A program made the translations under genes and the position numbers. Of a stretch of 13,864 nt of DNA, positions 1 through 6,517 are shown piece after piece. The stretch comes from Candidatus Acidulodesulfobacterium acidiphilum (lineage in GTDB: Bacteria > SZUA-79 > Acidulodesulfobacterales > Acidulodesulfobacteraceae). The DNA lies in the NCBI GenBank assembly GCA_008534395.1, contig SHMQ01000045.1:1-13864 (forward strand), written 5' to 3'. The first letter of the stretch is position 1. Every line of letters begins with the position of its first letter. Under the pieces are notes generated by a model. The model was not told the origin of the DNA and did not search any database. It saw only the letters and a program-made list of their open reading frames with translations.

Positions 1-1
1 A

Positions 2-127
2 TCGTTAAATTTTTTTATTTCGGCTATTTTAATATTAGGCGGCATTATATTTGTAATACTTAAAGAAAAAAAAGCGGAAGTAAAAGAAGAGACCATTGAA
101 GATTTAGAAGAAACATTTGATAAATAA
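2..127 (+). CDS. C-terminal end of an integral membrane protein (partial)
   Basis: A reading frame is open from the left edge and stops at TAA 125-127, giving 41 residues. It starts with one hydrophobic helix (about residues 4-20, including the stretch ISAILILGGIIFVIL) and ends in a short charged tail rich in Lys and Glu that closes with TFDK. This is how many polytopic transporters end, and a final helix of this kind followed by a charged tail fits EamA/DMT-type permeases, but that is a guess from one helix. The start and most of the gene lie outside the window. The same-strand gene downstream has its own promoter, so the two need not be linked. Confidence 0.55.
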   Translation, partial: SLNFFISAILILGGIIFVILKEKKAEVKEETIEDLEETFDK

Positions 128-187
128 ACAAATAATAAAAGACGATATATTAGCCCTTTAATTCTACTTCGCCAGTTTTATCAAAAA

Positions 188-229
188 TTATGCCAATTTG
201 GCATAAATATTTATGCCAAATTGGCATAA
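188..229. promoter_or_regulatory. Tandem 19-bp palindromic operators, probable activator-binding enhancer
   Basis: Two copies of TTATGCCAAWTTGGCATAA lie at 188-206 (central T) and 211-229 (central A), separated by ATAT. Each copy is a perfect palindrome around its central base. Because the central bases are complementary, the whole 42-bp block is also a perfect palindrome. The half-site is TTATGCCAA. The centres are 23 bp apart, about two helical turns, so two dimers would sit on nearly the same face of the DNA. The block is about 100-140 bp upstream of the start site predicted from the sigma-54 promoter at 303-318, the usual place for an enhancer-binding protein. The pairing is directly seen; the activator role is inferred. 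A repressor site, or a cruciform with no regulatory role, is possible but less likely. Confidence 0.75.
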
Positions 230-302
230 AATTAATTTAAACTTTTAAAAGGATAATTTTAAAAATTTAATTAATTCATTATCTTAATCTTAACTTTCAA
301 AA

Positions 303-318
303 TGGCACATTTATTGCA
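303..318 (+). promoter_or_regulatory. Sigma-54 (-24/-12) promoter of the sulfur operon
   Basis: The sequence TGGCAC-ATTTA-TTGCA matches the RpoN consensus TGGCAC-N5-TTGCW at every defined base. The GG at 304-305 and the GC at 316-317 are exactly 12 bp apart, as required. Transcription would start near 329-330, leaving a leader of about 97 nt before the dsrE-like start codon. It is the only such match I found in the non-coding parts of the window. Sigma-54 promoters need a remote ATP-dependent activator, and the palindrome pair at 188-229 is suitably placed to bind one. Confidence 0.8.
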
Positions 319-426
319 ATATTTTTAATAAAAGTATACCAAAAATATATAAATATACTAAGTTATGCAATATAAAATTATTCAATATAAAAATATATTA
401 AAACATAACAATAAGGAGAGTGAATT

Positions 427-819
427 ATGTCTGACAAATTAGCGATTATTATCGCATCCGAAGAGTATGAAAAATCACACGTGGCTTCAATGATCGCGTC
501 TGTTGCAGCGGTTTCCGGGGTCGAGGTTTCTATTTTCGTAACTATGAATGCGGTTTACAATTTTTTAAAAGAAACGGTGGAAAAGAAAAATTTTACCGGC
601 GGAAAACTTTACGAACAGATAAAAGAAAAAAAAGCATCCATGTTTTACGAACTGTTTGATCAGGCAAAAATGTTGGGCGGTCTTAAAATTTATGTCTGCT
701 CAATGGTAATGGATATTCTTAAAATCGAAAAAGAAGATTTATTAGACATAGTAGACGATCATTTAGGTCTTGCGGCATTTTTAGGGATTATGGAAGGCGC
801 CGAAACGATAACTTTTTAA
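427..819 (+). CDS. DsrE-family sulfurtransferase-like protein (soluble, DsrE2/DsrE3-like)
   Basis: This 130-residue protein fits the DsrE fold. The N-terminal strand LAIIIAS is followed by a helix and a second strand, VEVSIFVTM. The only Cys, C91 in KIYVCSMVMDIL, occupies the place of the conserved DsrE2-type cysteine (family pattern roughly ACxMSMD). DsrE proteins accept sulfane sulfur on this cysteine and pass it to partners such as TusA, which is the next gene. No membrane helix is visible, unlike some DsrE2 proteins that carry one. AAGGAG at 413-418 lies 8 nt before the ATG. It is the first gene of the sigma-54-driven unit with tusA, sqr and the DUF1641 gene. Family assignment is firm; subtype and in vivo role are inferred. 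Confidence 0.85.
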   Translation: MSDKLAIIIASEEYEKSHVASMIASVAAVSGVEVSIFVTMNAVYNFLKETVEKKNFTGGKLYEQIKEKKASMFYELFDQAKMLGGLKIYVCSMVMDILKIEKEDLLDIVDDHLGLAAFLGIMEGAETITF

Positions 820-912
820 AGATAAACGACAAAAGTTTTTAAATATTCAATTTAAATGATTATAGATTTGATTCATAAAATAATTTAAAAATATTTAAGG
901 AGGTATTTAGTA

Positions 913-1173
913 ATGACAGAAGAAGAATTGAAACAGATTAAACCTACGGTTACGGTAGATGCAAGGGGAACATATTGCCCCGGTCCTCTTATGGAGTTGA
1001 TAAAAGAAGTTAGGCAGCAGCCGGTAGGTTCGGTAATAGAACTGATTTCCGGAGATGCCGGAAGCGCAAAAGACGTTCCCGAATGGCTAAATAAAGTAAA
1101 ACAGGAATTTCTTGGAGTTATTCCCGGTGATGGTTATTGGCGCATTTTTTCTAAAAAAGTTAAAGATATGTAA
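913..1173 (+). CDS. tusA: TusA-family sulfur carrier protein
   Basis: This 86-residue protein has the TusA/SirA signature: a strand with VDARG followed by YCPGPLMEL, where C22 of the Cys-Pro-x-Pro motif is the persulfide-carrying residue, then GSVIELISGD and a C-terminal strand. The N-terminus (about 12 residues) is slightly extended. TusA proteins carry sulfane sulfur between a donor and an acceptor. In sulfur oxidisers they work with Rhd, DsrE and Hdr- or Dsr-type systems rather than only in tRNA thiolation. The position between a DsrE protein and an SQR supports the dissimilatory or detoxifying role, although no Hdr, Dsr or rhodanese gene is in view. AAGGAGG at 897-903 lies 9 nt before the start. 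The 93-nt gap from the previous gene has no visible promoter or terminator. Confidence 0.9.
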   Translation: MTEEELKQIKPTVTVDARGTYCPGPLMELIKEVRQQPVGSVIELISGDAGSAKDVPEWLNKVKQEFLGVIPGDGYWRIFSKKVKDM

Positions 1174-1251
1174 AAACTAAAAATATTTTGTTTGCGTTAA
1201 ATTTAAATTATTTAAATTAATTTTTAAATTTTAATTTTTAAGGAGGCAGTT

Positions 1252-2391
1252 ATGTCAAAAAGAGTAGTTATAGTCGGAGGAGGAGTCGGTGGAACTATTA
1301 TCGCAAATTTACTTGCAAAGAAAATGCGCCCCGAACTTAAAAAAGGCGAGCTAGTAATTGACGTTATTTCCGATAAAGCGGAGCATTTTTATCAGCCTGG
1401 TCTTTTGTATATGCTATTCGGCATGAAACACTATGAAGAGCTTGTAAGAAACGAAATTGATTTGCTTGACCCGATGGTAGCGCTGCATCTTCACCCTGCA
1501 ATTAAAATAGATAAAGATAAAAACGAAGTTCATCTTAAAAACGGCGTTATAATTAAATACGACATATTGGTTCTTGCGACAGGCTCCAGGCCGGCTCCGG
1601 AAATGATACCGGGCTTAAAAGAAGGCGGAAATTGGTTTTACGAAATCGAAGCCTGCAGAAAACTTCGCCATGAATTAATGACGTTTAAAGGCGGGAAAAT
1701 TGTTTTAACTATAGGTCTTCCTCACAAATGTCCTGTCGCTCCGCTCGAAGTTTCCTATATGATGGACGAATGGTTCAGGCAGAGAGGATTAAGGGATAAG
1801 GTAGATTATACTTACACATATCCTATCGGCAGACTTCACGGACTTGAATCGGTAGCGCATTTTGCCGCTAAAACGTTCCCGAAACACGGAATAAATACAG
1901 AAACGTTATATAATATGAAAGAAGTCGATCCTAACAAAAAAACGGTTACCAGCCTTGAAGGAGTAACTTTAAAATATGATCTTCTTATTACTATTCCGCC
2001 GCATAAAGGAGCTCAGGTCATAGAAGATTCCGGGTTAGGACAGAACGGTTTCGTGCCTACCGATAAATTTACCCTTAAAATGGAAGGCTCGACAAATATT
2101 TACGTAGTCGGCGATACTACAAATCTTCCAATAAGTAAAGCCGGTTCGACCGCCCACTTTGAATCGGACATTATAGTCGAAAATATAGCATCCGAATTAA
2201 GAAATGGCTTGACGCCGTTCAGGTATGACGGAAAGGTTTTCTGCTTTATAGAAACCGGCCTATCTAAAGCCACTTATATTATGTTCGATTATAATAATCC
2301 GCCTAATCCCATTACTCCTTCGGCACTTATACACTGGTTTAAATTAACATACAATAAAGTTTACTGGCTGACCCCGATGGGAATTCTTTAA
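1252..2391 (+). CDS. sqr: Sulfide:quinone oxidoreductase-like FAD protein
   Basis: This 379-residue flavoprotein oxidises sulfide and reduces quinone at the cytoplasmic membrane face, if the family assignment holds. It starts with an FAD-binding Rossmann motif (VVIVGGGVGG, residues 5-14), has the SQR-like HFYQPGLLYML (45-55), the second dinucleotide motif LVLATGSRPAP (106-116) and the C-terminal FAD motif VVGDTT (285-290). Cys135, Cys160 (in PHKCPVAP) and Cys331 (in VFCFIETG) are its only cysteines. The last two occupy the usual redox-active positions of SQR, and all three fall where the three SQR cysteines are expected. The C-terminal segment HWFKLTYNKVYWLT resembles the membrane-contacting tail of the family. 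AAGGAGG at 1240-1246 is 5 nt before the ATG. The SQR subtype cannot be settled by eye. A related flavocytochrome c or NDH-2-like enzyme is less likely because of the cysteine pattern. Confidence 0.88.
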   Translation: MSKRVVIVGGGVGGTIIANLLAKKMRPELKKGELVIDVISDKAEHFYQPGLLYMLFGMKHYEELVRNEIDLLDPMVALHLHPAIKIDKDKNEVHLKNGVIIKYDILVLATGSRPAPEMIPGLKEGGNWFYEIEACRKLRHELMTFKGGKIVLTIGLPHKCPVAPLEVSYMMDEWFRQRGLRDKVDYTYTYPIGRLHGLESVAHFAAKTFPKHGINTETLYNMKEVDPNKKTVTSLEGVTLKYDLLITIPPHKGAQVIEDSGLGQNGFVPTDKFTLKMEGSTNIYVVGDTTNLPISKAGSTAHFESDIIVENIASELRNGLTPFRYDGKVFCFIETGLSKATYIMFDYNNPPNPITPSALIHWFKLTYNKVYWLTPMGIL

Positions 2392-2417
2392 TTTAATGTT
2401 ATAAATGGAGGCAAATT

Positions 2418-3509
2418 ATGGCTGAAAATGAAACAATAGACGTCGGTGCCGCCCTGACTAATAAACTCAAGGAAAAGCCGCAAGCTTTAGAACATTTATT
2501 AAATATTATCGATAGATTAGATACTCTTGACGAGTTTAGCGCAATGTTACAAGCTCAGAAAGACGGAGCTACCGATATGATGGTCCAGAGAGTCTCCGAT
2601 AATATTACTACAGGTCTTTCTATTATGGACAGTTTTTCTGGGGAAGAACAATTGTCTATGATTAAAACTGCCGGCAATAAAGCAGAAAGCCTTAAAAAGA
2701 GCATTGAAACGATTGCGGAACTAGAGAAATCCGGAACGCTTCAGTCGCTTAAAGAAATGGGCGATTTCGTAGCCGGTTTCAGCAAAGGCACTACCGACGC
2801 AATGATAGAGCGTATGGCCGGCACCGCAGAAAAATTGGCTGAGCTTACCGATTCTCTGACCGACGAAAATATGGTAGGTTTAATCAAAAAAGCTCAGCAT
2901 TTATCCGATTCGCTTGAAAATTCGTTAGATAAAATTGCGGAACTAGAGAAATCCGGAACGCTTCAGTCGCTTAAAGAAATGGGCGATTTCGTAGCCGGTT
3001 TCAGCAAGGGAATGACGGATTCTATGGTAGAACGCATGGCAGGCACCGCCGAGAAATTAACGGAACTTACCGATCTAACGTTAAATTATAATGTTAAACC
3101 GTTGTTAGATGCCGGCGAATCGCTTATTAACAGCGGAACATTGGATGATCTTATAGAATTGGCTAATGCGACGGCTGCCGCAAGGAAAATGCTTACGGAC
3201 GGATTAGTCGACAGGGTCGTAAATACGGCGCAGGCAATGGTTGAAGCCATCATGACGCAGGTGGATGTTAAAGAAGCTATAAAATCTATCAACCGTTCAA
3301 CTATTAAAACAATAAATAATGCCAAAGAAGAGAAATATGCAAAAGGAGGTATTTTGTCGTTATTATCTATGGCAAAAAATCCTGAAATAATGCAGGGTCT
3401 TAAATTTATGATGCTTTTATCTAAAAATTTAACCAGCGATATAAACGAACATGCAGAGGATATATTTATTACGGGTGAGATTGCCAAAAAAGAATTCAAA
3501 AAATTATAA
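2418..3509 (+). CDS. DUF1641-containing protein linked to SQR
   Basis: This 363-residue, almost wholly helical protein has no signal peptide, clear membrane span or cysteine. Residues about 310-340 (LSLLSMAKNPEIMQGLKFMM) match the DUF1641 pattern, in which an NPE-x-x-x-GL segment precedes a hydrophobic helix. DUF1641 proteins are often encoded beside SQR or formate dehydrogenase-like genes; no biochemical function is established that I know of. The middle consists of 74-residue repeats (from residues 99 and 173) that share ELEKSGTLQSLKEMGDFVAG and a following ERMAGTAEKL segment. The helical repeats suggest a scaffold or membrane-peripheral partner for SQR (inference). GGAGG at 2407-2411 precedes the ATG, only 26 bp after sqr, so the two are co-transcribed. 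A strong terminator follows at 3604-3650. Confidence 0.8.
   Translation: MAENETIDVGAALTNKLKEKPQALEHLLNIIDRLDTLDEFSAMLQAQKDGATDMMVQRVSDNITTGLSIMDSFSGEEQLSMIKTAGNKAESLKKSIETIAELEKSGTLQSLKEMGDFVAGFSKGTTDAMIERMAGTAEKLAELTDSLTDENMVGLIKKAQHLSDSLENSLDKIAELEKSGTLQSLKEMGDFVAGFSKGMTDSMVERMAGTAEKLTELTDLTLNYNVKPLLDAGESLINSGTLDDLIELANATAAARKMLTDGLVDRVVNTAQAMVEAIMTQVDVKEAIKSINRSTIKTINNAKEEKYAKGGILSLLSMAKNPEIMQGLKFMMLLSKNLTSDINEHAEDIFITGEIAKKEFKKL
2712..3007 (+). repeat. 74-bp exact direct repeat inside the DUF1641 gene
   Basis: Bases 2712-2785 and 2934-3007 are identical over 74 bp, with a 222-bp (74-codon) offset that keeps the reading frame. Similarity continues at protein level (ERMAGTAEKL in both) with scattered base differences. 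The identity extends to synonymous positions, so the copies come from a recent duplication or have been homogenised by gene conversion. Confidence 0.95.
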
Positions 3510-3527
3510 TATACCCTTATTTTTCTA

Positions 3528-3590
3528 TGCATGCCCGTGAGCGAATGAGCGCAGCATGCAGAAGATAAAGACAAGCGCGCGTTAGCGCGT
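3528..3590. repeat. GC-rich palindromic islet after the sulfur operon
   Basis: Between the DUF1641 stop and the terminator is a short stretch that is much richer in G+C than its surroundings. It holds a 7-bp inverted repeat, TGCATGC (3528-3534) with GCATGCA (3554-3560), a tandem TGAGCG pair (3538-3543 and 3546-3551) within the loop, and then a tight hairpin, CGCGC-GTTA-GCGCG (3576-3589), extended by one G-U pair. It lacks a start codon with a ribosome binding site. It may be a copy of a dispersed REP-like repeat or part of a structured 3' end. The structure is seen; what it does is unknown. Confidence 0.55.
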
Positions 3591-3603
3591 AAGATATTAT
3601 ATC

Positions 3604-3650
3604 AAAGGCTATTAGCAATATTATTATTGCTAATAGCCTTTTTATTTTTT
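3604..3650 (+). terminator. Intrinsic terminator of the dsrE-tusA-sqr-DUF1641 unit
   Basis: A perfect 17-bp stem (3604-3620 with 3625-3641) has a four-base TTAT loop and runs directly into a T-rich tract, TTTTTATTTTTT, at 3639-3650. This is the strongest terminator in the window and marks the right end of the sigma-54-driven operon. Confidence 0.93.
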
Positions 3651-3783
3651 AAAATTTTATTTGAGTTTGTTATTGGATAAGGAACAAAAATATTTAAAAT
3701 TAAAATAAAAAATGATATTATTAAAAAGTTTAATATAAATACGATAAGCATATAAAACAATTCCAAAGGGGGAATAATATTAT

Positions 3784-5031
3784 ATGATAATAAATGCCGA
3801 TTCTTTTAGCGCCGGAAACATTGCATGGGTTTTAACTTCTGCCGCGCTTGTGTTAATGATGACGCCTGCTCTAGGCTTTTTTTACGGAGGGATGGTAAGA
3901 AAGAAAAACGTGCTTAGCACTATTTCTCTTAGTTTCGTTACTATTGCTACCGTAAGTTTTGTATGGATTTTATGGGGATATTCTTTGTCTTTTGGACCCG
4001 ACGCTTACGGCGGCTTTATAGGAAACTTGAAATACATAGGACTGTTTAATATGAAAATTAATCAGCATTCAAGGTATGCGAACACCTTACCTTCATATGT
4101 TTTCGTAGTATTTCAACTAATGTTTGCTATAATAACCGTTGCGTTAATAAGCGGCTCCTTAGTGGAAAGGGTTAAATTTTCGACATGGGTCGTTTTTACG
4201 GTAATATGGCTGACGGTAGTTTATGCGCCTATAGCGCAATGGGTATGGGGTAAAGGAGGATTTCTTGCAAAAATGGGAGCATTGGACTTCGCCGGCGGAA
4301 CCGTCGTTCATATAAGCGCCGGTTTTGCAGGGCTTGCCGGAGCGTTAGCGCTTGGAAAAAGGAATAAATACCTTACAGAAAACATAATACAGCCGAATCA
4401 ACTCGGTTATACTATATTGGGTGCCGGGCTTTTATGGTTCGGCTGGTTCGGTTTTAACGGCGGCAGCGCACTCGCCGCAAATTCTATTGCCGCTTCGGCA
4501 ATTTTGGCGACAAATACTGCTGCAGCGTCTGCGGCGATAAGCTGGATGATAGCGGAATGGGTAAGAAACGGCAAGCCTACAAGTTTAGGCATTGTTTCGG
4601 GGGCTATTGCCGGTCTTGCGACTATTACGCCGGCGGCCGGCTATGTAACGCCTTGGGCTGCTATGATTATAGGTCTTATCGCAGGCATTATATGTTTTTC
4701 TATGGTAATTTTTATTAAACCTAAATTAGGTTACGACGATGCTTTAGACGTTTTCAGCGTTCACGGAGTAGGAAGCGTTTGGGGAGTTTTTGCTACAGGA
4801 TTATTTGCAGACCCTTTAATAAATAAAGTAGGAAGAGGATTGTTTTACGGAAATCCAAGACAGTTATTGGTTCAGGTAATTACTATAATAATAGTCGCTA
4901 CCTATTCTTTCGCGTTAAGTTTTATCATATTCAAAGTACTTGATTTAATTATGGGTCTAAGGGTAGATAAAGACTCGGAAACTATGGGCTTGGATATTAC
5001 CCAGCACGAAGAAACGGGATATAATTTATAG
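3784..5031 (+). CDS. amt: Ammonium transporter, Amt family
   Basis: This 415-residue, roughly 11-helix membrane protein conducts ammonium across the cytoplasmic membrane. Diagnostic features include GFFYGGMVR (31-39), the DFAGGTVVHISAG motif with Asp168 and His176, and SVHGVGSVWG with His327; the two histidines are the conserved pore pair. The C-terminal tail has the family motif GLD-x-x-x-HEE-x-GY needed for trimer and PII control. There is no cleavable signal peptide before helix 1. The start is supported by AAAGGGGG at 3765-3772, about 11 nt upstream. No glnK/glnB PII gene lies beside it, although amt and glnK are usually paired. The 79-bp gap to the next genes has no terminator, so read-through into the two small genes is likely. 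No sigma-54 site is visible upstream, and the promoter is not obvious. Confidence 0.95.
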   Translation: MIINADSFSAGNIAWVLTSAALVLMMTPALGFFYGGMVRKKNVLSTISLSFVTIATVSFVWILWGYSLSFGPDAYGGFIGNLKYIGLFNMKINQHSRYANTLPSYVFVVFQLMFAIITVALISGSLVERVKFSTWVVFTVIWLTVVYAPIAQWVWGKGGFLAKMGALDFAGGTVVHISAGFAGLAGALALGKRNKYLTENIIQPNQLGYTILGAGLLWFGWFGFNGGSALAANSIAASAILATNTAAASAAISWMIAEWVRNGKPTSLGIVSGAIAGLATITPAAGYVTPWAAMIIGLIAGIICFSMVIFIKPKLGYDDALDVFSVHGVGSVWGVFATGLFADPLINKVGRGLFYGNPRQLLVQVITIIIVATYSFALSFIIFKVLDLIMGLRVDKDSETMGLDITQHEETGYNL

Positions 5032-5110
5032 CAAATATTATACTTCAGATTAAATTATAAATAAATTATAAAGTTAAAGAGCAAAATTACGCGAAGAAAG
5101 TTTAATATTT

Positions 5111-5389
5111 ATGAAAAATATAGCAGTTTTAATTAAGTCCAAGGAAAGACATTCCGAAGGTTTAAGGATTTCTGCCGGATTAAGCCTTCTCGGCGATAAA
5201 GTAGATATTTTTCTTTTAAACGAAGATTTTAATGTAAACGATCTGCCGGTTATAAAGAATCATCTTGAAATGATTAAGGCGGTCGGCATAGGATTGTATT
5301 CAAATTTTAAAAAAGAAGGCTTCAGCTTTATTTCAGATTTAGATATAGGAAAAAAAATGTTAAAATACGATATCGTGTTTTTTTATTAA
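5111..5389 (+). CDS. Small DsrE/DsrF-fold-like protein, hypothetical
   Basis: This 92-residue protein starts with the strand IAVLIKS, then GLRISAGLSLL (helix) and DKVDIFLLNED (strand), the order expected for the first half of a DsrE/F/TusC-type fold, and ends with a strand, YDIVFFY. It has no cysteine, so it cannot carry a persulfide itself; a structural role, like non-catalytic DsrF/DsrH or TusB/TusC subunits, is possible. The stop is followed after one base by the next gene's ATG, so the two are translationally coupled and probably form a complex. A weak AAGAAAG lies upstream of the start. The family call rests on pattern only and could be wrong. Confidence 0.55.
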   Translation: MKNIAVLIKSKERHSEGLRISAGLSLLGDKVDIFLLNEDFNVNDLPVIKNHLEMIKAVGIGLYSNFKKEGFSFISDLDIGKKMLKYDIVFFY

Positions 5390-5390
5390 T

Positions 5391-5579
5391 ATGAAAATTT
5401 TATATTTAATAAAAGAAAAAATTGACGGGGATTTAGCTAAATCTTTTAACAGCGTCGTAGCCGCTCAAAAATCCGAGGGTATCGAGGTTTTAATAATTAA
5501 TCTTTGGGAAATAGATAGTAACGGTTACGACTCGGTTTTAGATAAAATTTTTGAATACGATAAAACTATATGCGTTTAA
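5391..5579 (+). CDS. Very small DsrH/TusB-like protein, hypothetical
   Basis: This 62-residue protein has the strand MKILYLIKEK, the helix SFNSVVAAQKS, the strand EVLIINLWE and a final YDKTICV strand. This is a reduced alpha/beta layout like DsrH/TusB or a cut-down DsrE protein. The only cysteine is Cys61, two residues from the end. It starts 1 bp after the stop of the preceding small gene and has no separate ribosome binding site, so translation probably depends on coupling. Base use matches its neighbours, and the reading frame agrees with the predicted strands. I cannot exclude that it is a fragment of a larger ancestral gene. Confidence 0.5.
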   Translation: MKILYLIKEKIDGDLAKSFNSVVAAQKSEGIEVLIINLWEIDSNGYDSVLDKIFEYDKTICV

Positions 5580-5632
5580 TTTAATAAAAATCAACCAATT
5601 AAAAAATATAAAAAAGGAGGGATAAAATATTT

Positions 5633-6409
5633 ATGGATTATGGAATGCAAAACAGACTTTCCCGCATTATTAAGCCGAAAGACGGAAAAACCGTTATGCT
5701 TGCCGTAGATCACGGCTATTTCATGGGGCCTACAGGTGGACTTGAAAATATAAAAAAATCTATTTCTCCTCTTTTAGAAAATGCAGATTCTCTCATGCTG
5801 ACGCGCGGTATTTTAAGAACCCAGATTAATCCCGAAATAGATATTCCCGTCGTTTTGCGCGTAAGCGGCGGTACCAGCATACTTAAAGACGACCTTTCCG
5901 ACGAAGATATAACAGTTTCTATGGAAGATGCCGTAAGATTGAACGTCTGCGCCGTAGCCTTATCTATTTTTATAGGTTCTAAAAATGAAAAGCAGGGTAT
6001 AATCAATCTTTCGAAATTAGTCGATAAAGGCAATAAGTACGGCATACCTGTACTTGCGGTTACCGCCGTCGGCAGAGAAATGACGAGGGATGTCCGTTAT
6101 CTGTCTCTTGCCGTAAGGATAGCCGCAGAAACCGGAGCAAGTATAGTAAAAACTTATTACTGCGAGGATTTTAACAGGGTAATAGAAACATGTCCCGTTC
6201 CCGTCGTAGTCGCCGGAGGGAAAAAGACCGGCGAACTTGAAGCGCTTAAACTTGCATATAACGCCGTTAAACATGGAGCTGCCGGCGTCGATATGGGAAG
6301 AAATATATTTCAGTCCGAAAAACCCGCAAATATGATTAAAGCGGTAAAAGAAGTAGTTCACGGCGGCATATCGCCCGAAGACGCTTACGGTAAAATATAT
6401 GATATATAG
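5633..6409 (+). CDS. LsrF-like class I aldolase/thiolase
   Basis: This 258-residue TIM-barrel enzyme belongs to the LsrF/DhnA aldolase family. From memory of E. coli LsrF it is strikingly similar along its whole length: DYGMQNRLSRI, TVMLAVDHGYF, GPTGGLE, LTRGILR, SMEDAVRLN, IVKTYYCE, VPVVVAGGKK and GVDMGRNIFQS. Lys173 in the KTYY motif is the expected Schiff-base lysine. It lacks the roughly 30-residue N-terminal extension of the E. coli enzyme. LsrF acts in AI-2 breakdown, but no lsrA/B/C/D/G/K or regulator is present. Relatives in archaea and many anaerobes act as fructose-1,6-bisphosphate aldolase or in aromatic precursor synthesis, so the substrate is open. AAGGAGGG ending at 5621, 11 nt before ATG, supports the start. 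A gene symbol is withheld because of this uncertainty. Confidence 0.85.
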   Translation: MDYGMQNRLSRIIKPKDGKTVMLAVDHGYFMGPTGGLENIKKSISPLLENADSLMLTRGILRTQINPEIDIPVVLRVSGGTSILKDDLSDEDITVSMEDAVRLNVCAVALSIFIGSKNEKQGIINLSKLVDKGNKYGIPVLAVTAVGREMTRDVRYLSLAVRIAAETGASIVKTYYCEDFNRVIETCPVPVVVAGGKKTGELEALKLAYNAVKHGAAGVDMGRNIFQSEKPANMIKAVKEVVHGGISPEDAYGKIYDI

Positions 6410-6517
6410 CAGATAAAATATTGATAAATAATGGAATGATGAAGCATATTTATTTACATAATCTGCATGACTTCATTTAATTCTTGTCGCAGGCGTTATT
6501 AAGGAAATTATACTTTT

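Noticed and set aside
3086-3574. Minus-strand open frame of 162 codons
   Set aside because: It lies antisense to the DUF1641 gene, which has a ribosome binding site, repeat structure and family match. The antisense product has no recognisable motif.
3667-3696. TTGTTA-N18-TATTTA as an amt promoter
   Set aside because: The -10 matches only three of six consensus bases, and similar sequences are common in this AT-rich DNA.
5716-6361. Two minus-strand frames over the LsrF-like gene
   Set aside because: The plus-strand frame matches a known enzyme along its length, so the antisense frames are shadows.
6433-6480. Imperfect ATGAAG...CTTCAT hairpin between the LsrF-like and DUF255 genes
   Set aside because: The stem is short and interrupted, and no T-tract follows, so I do not call a terminator.
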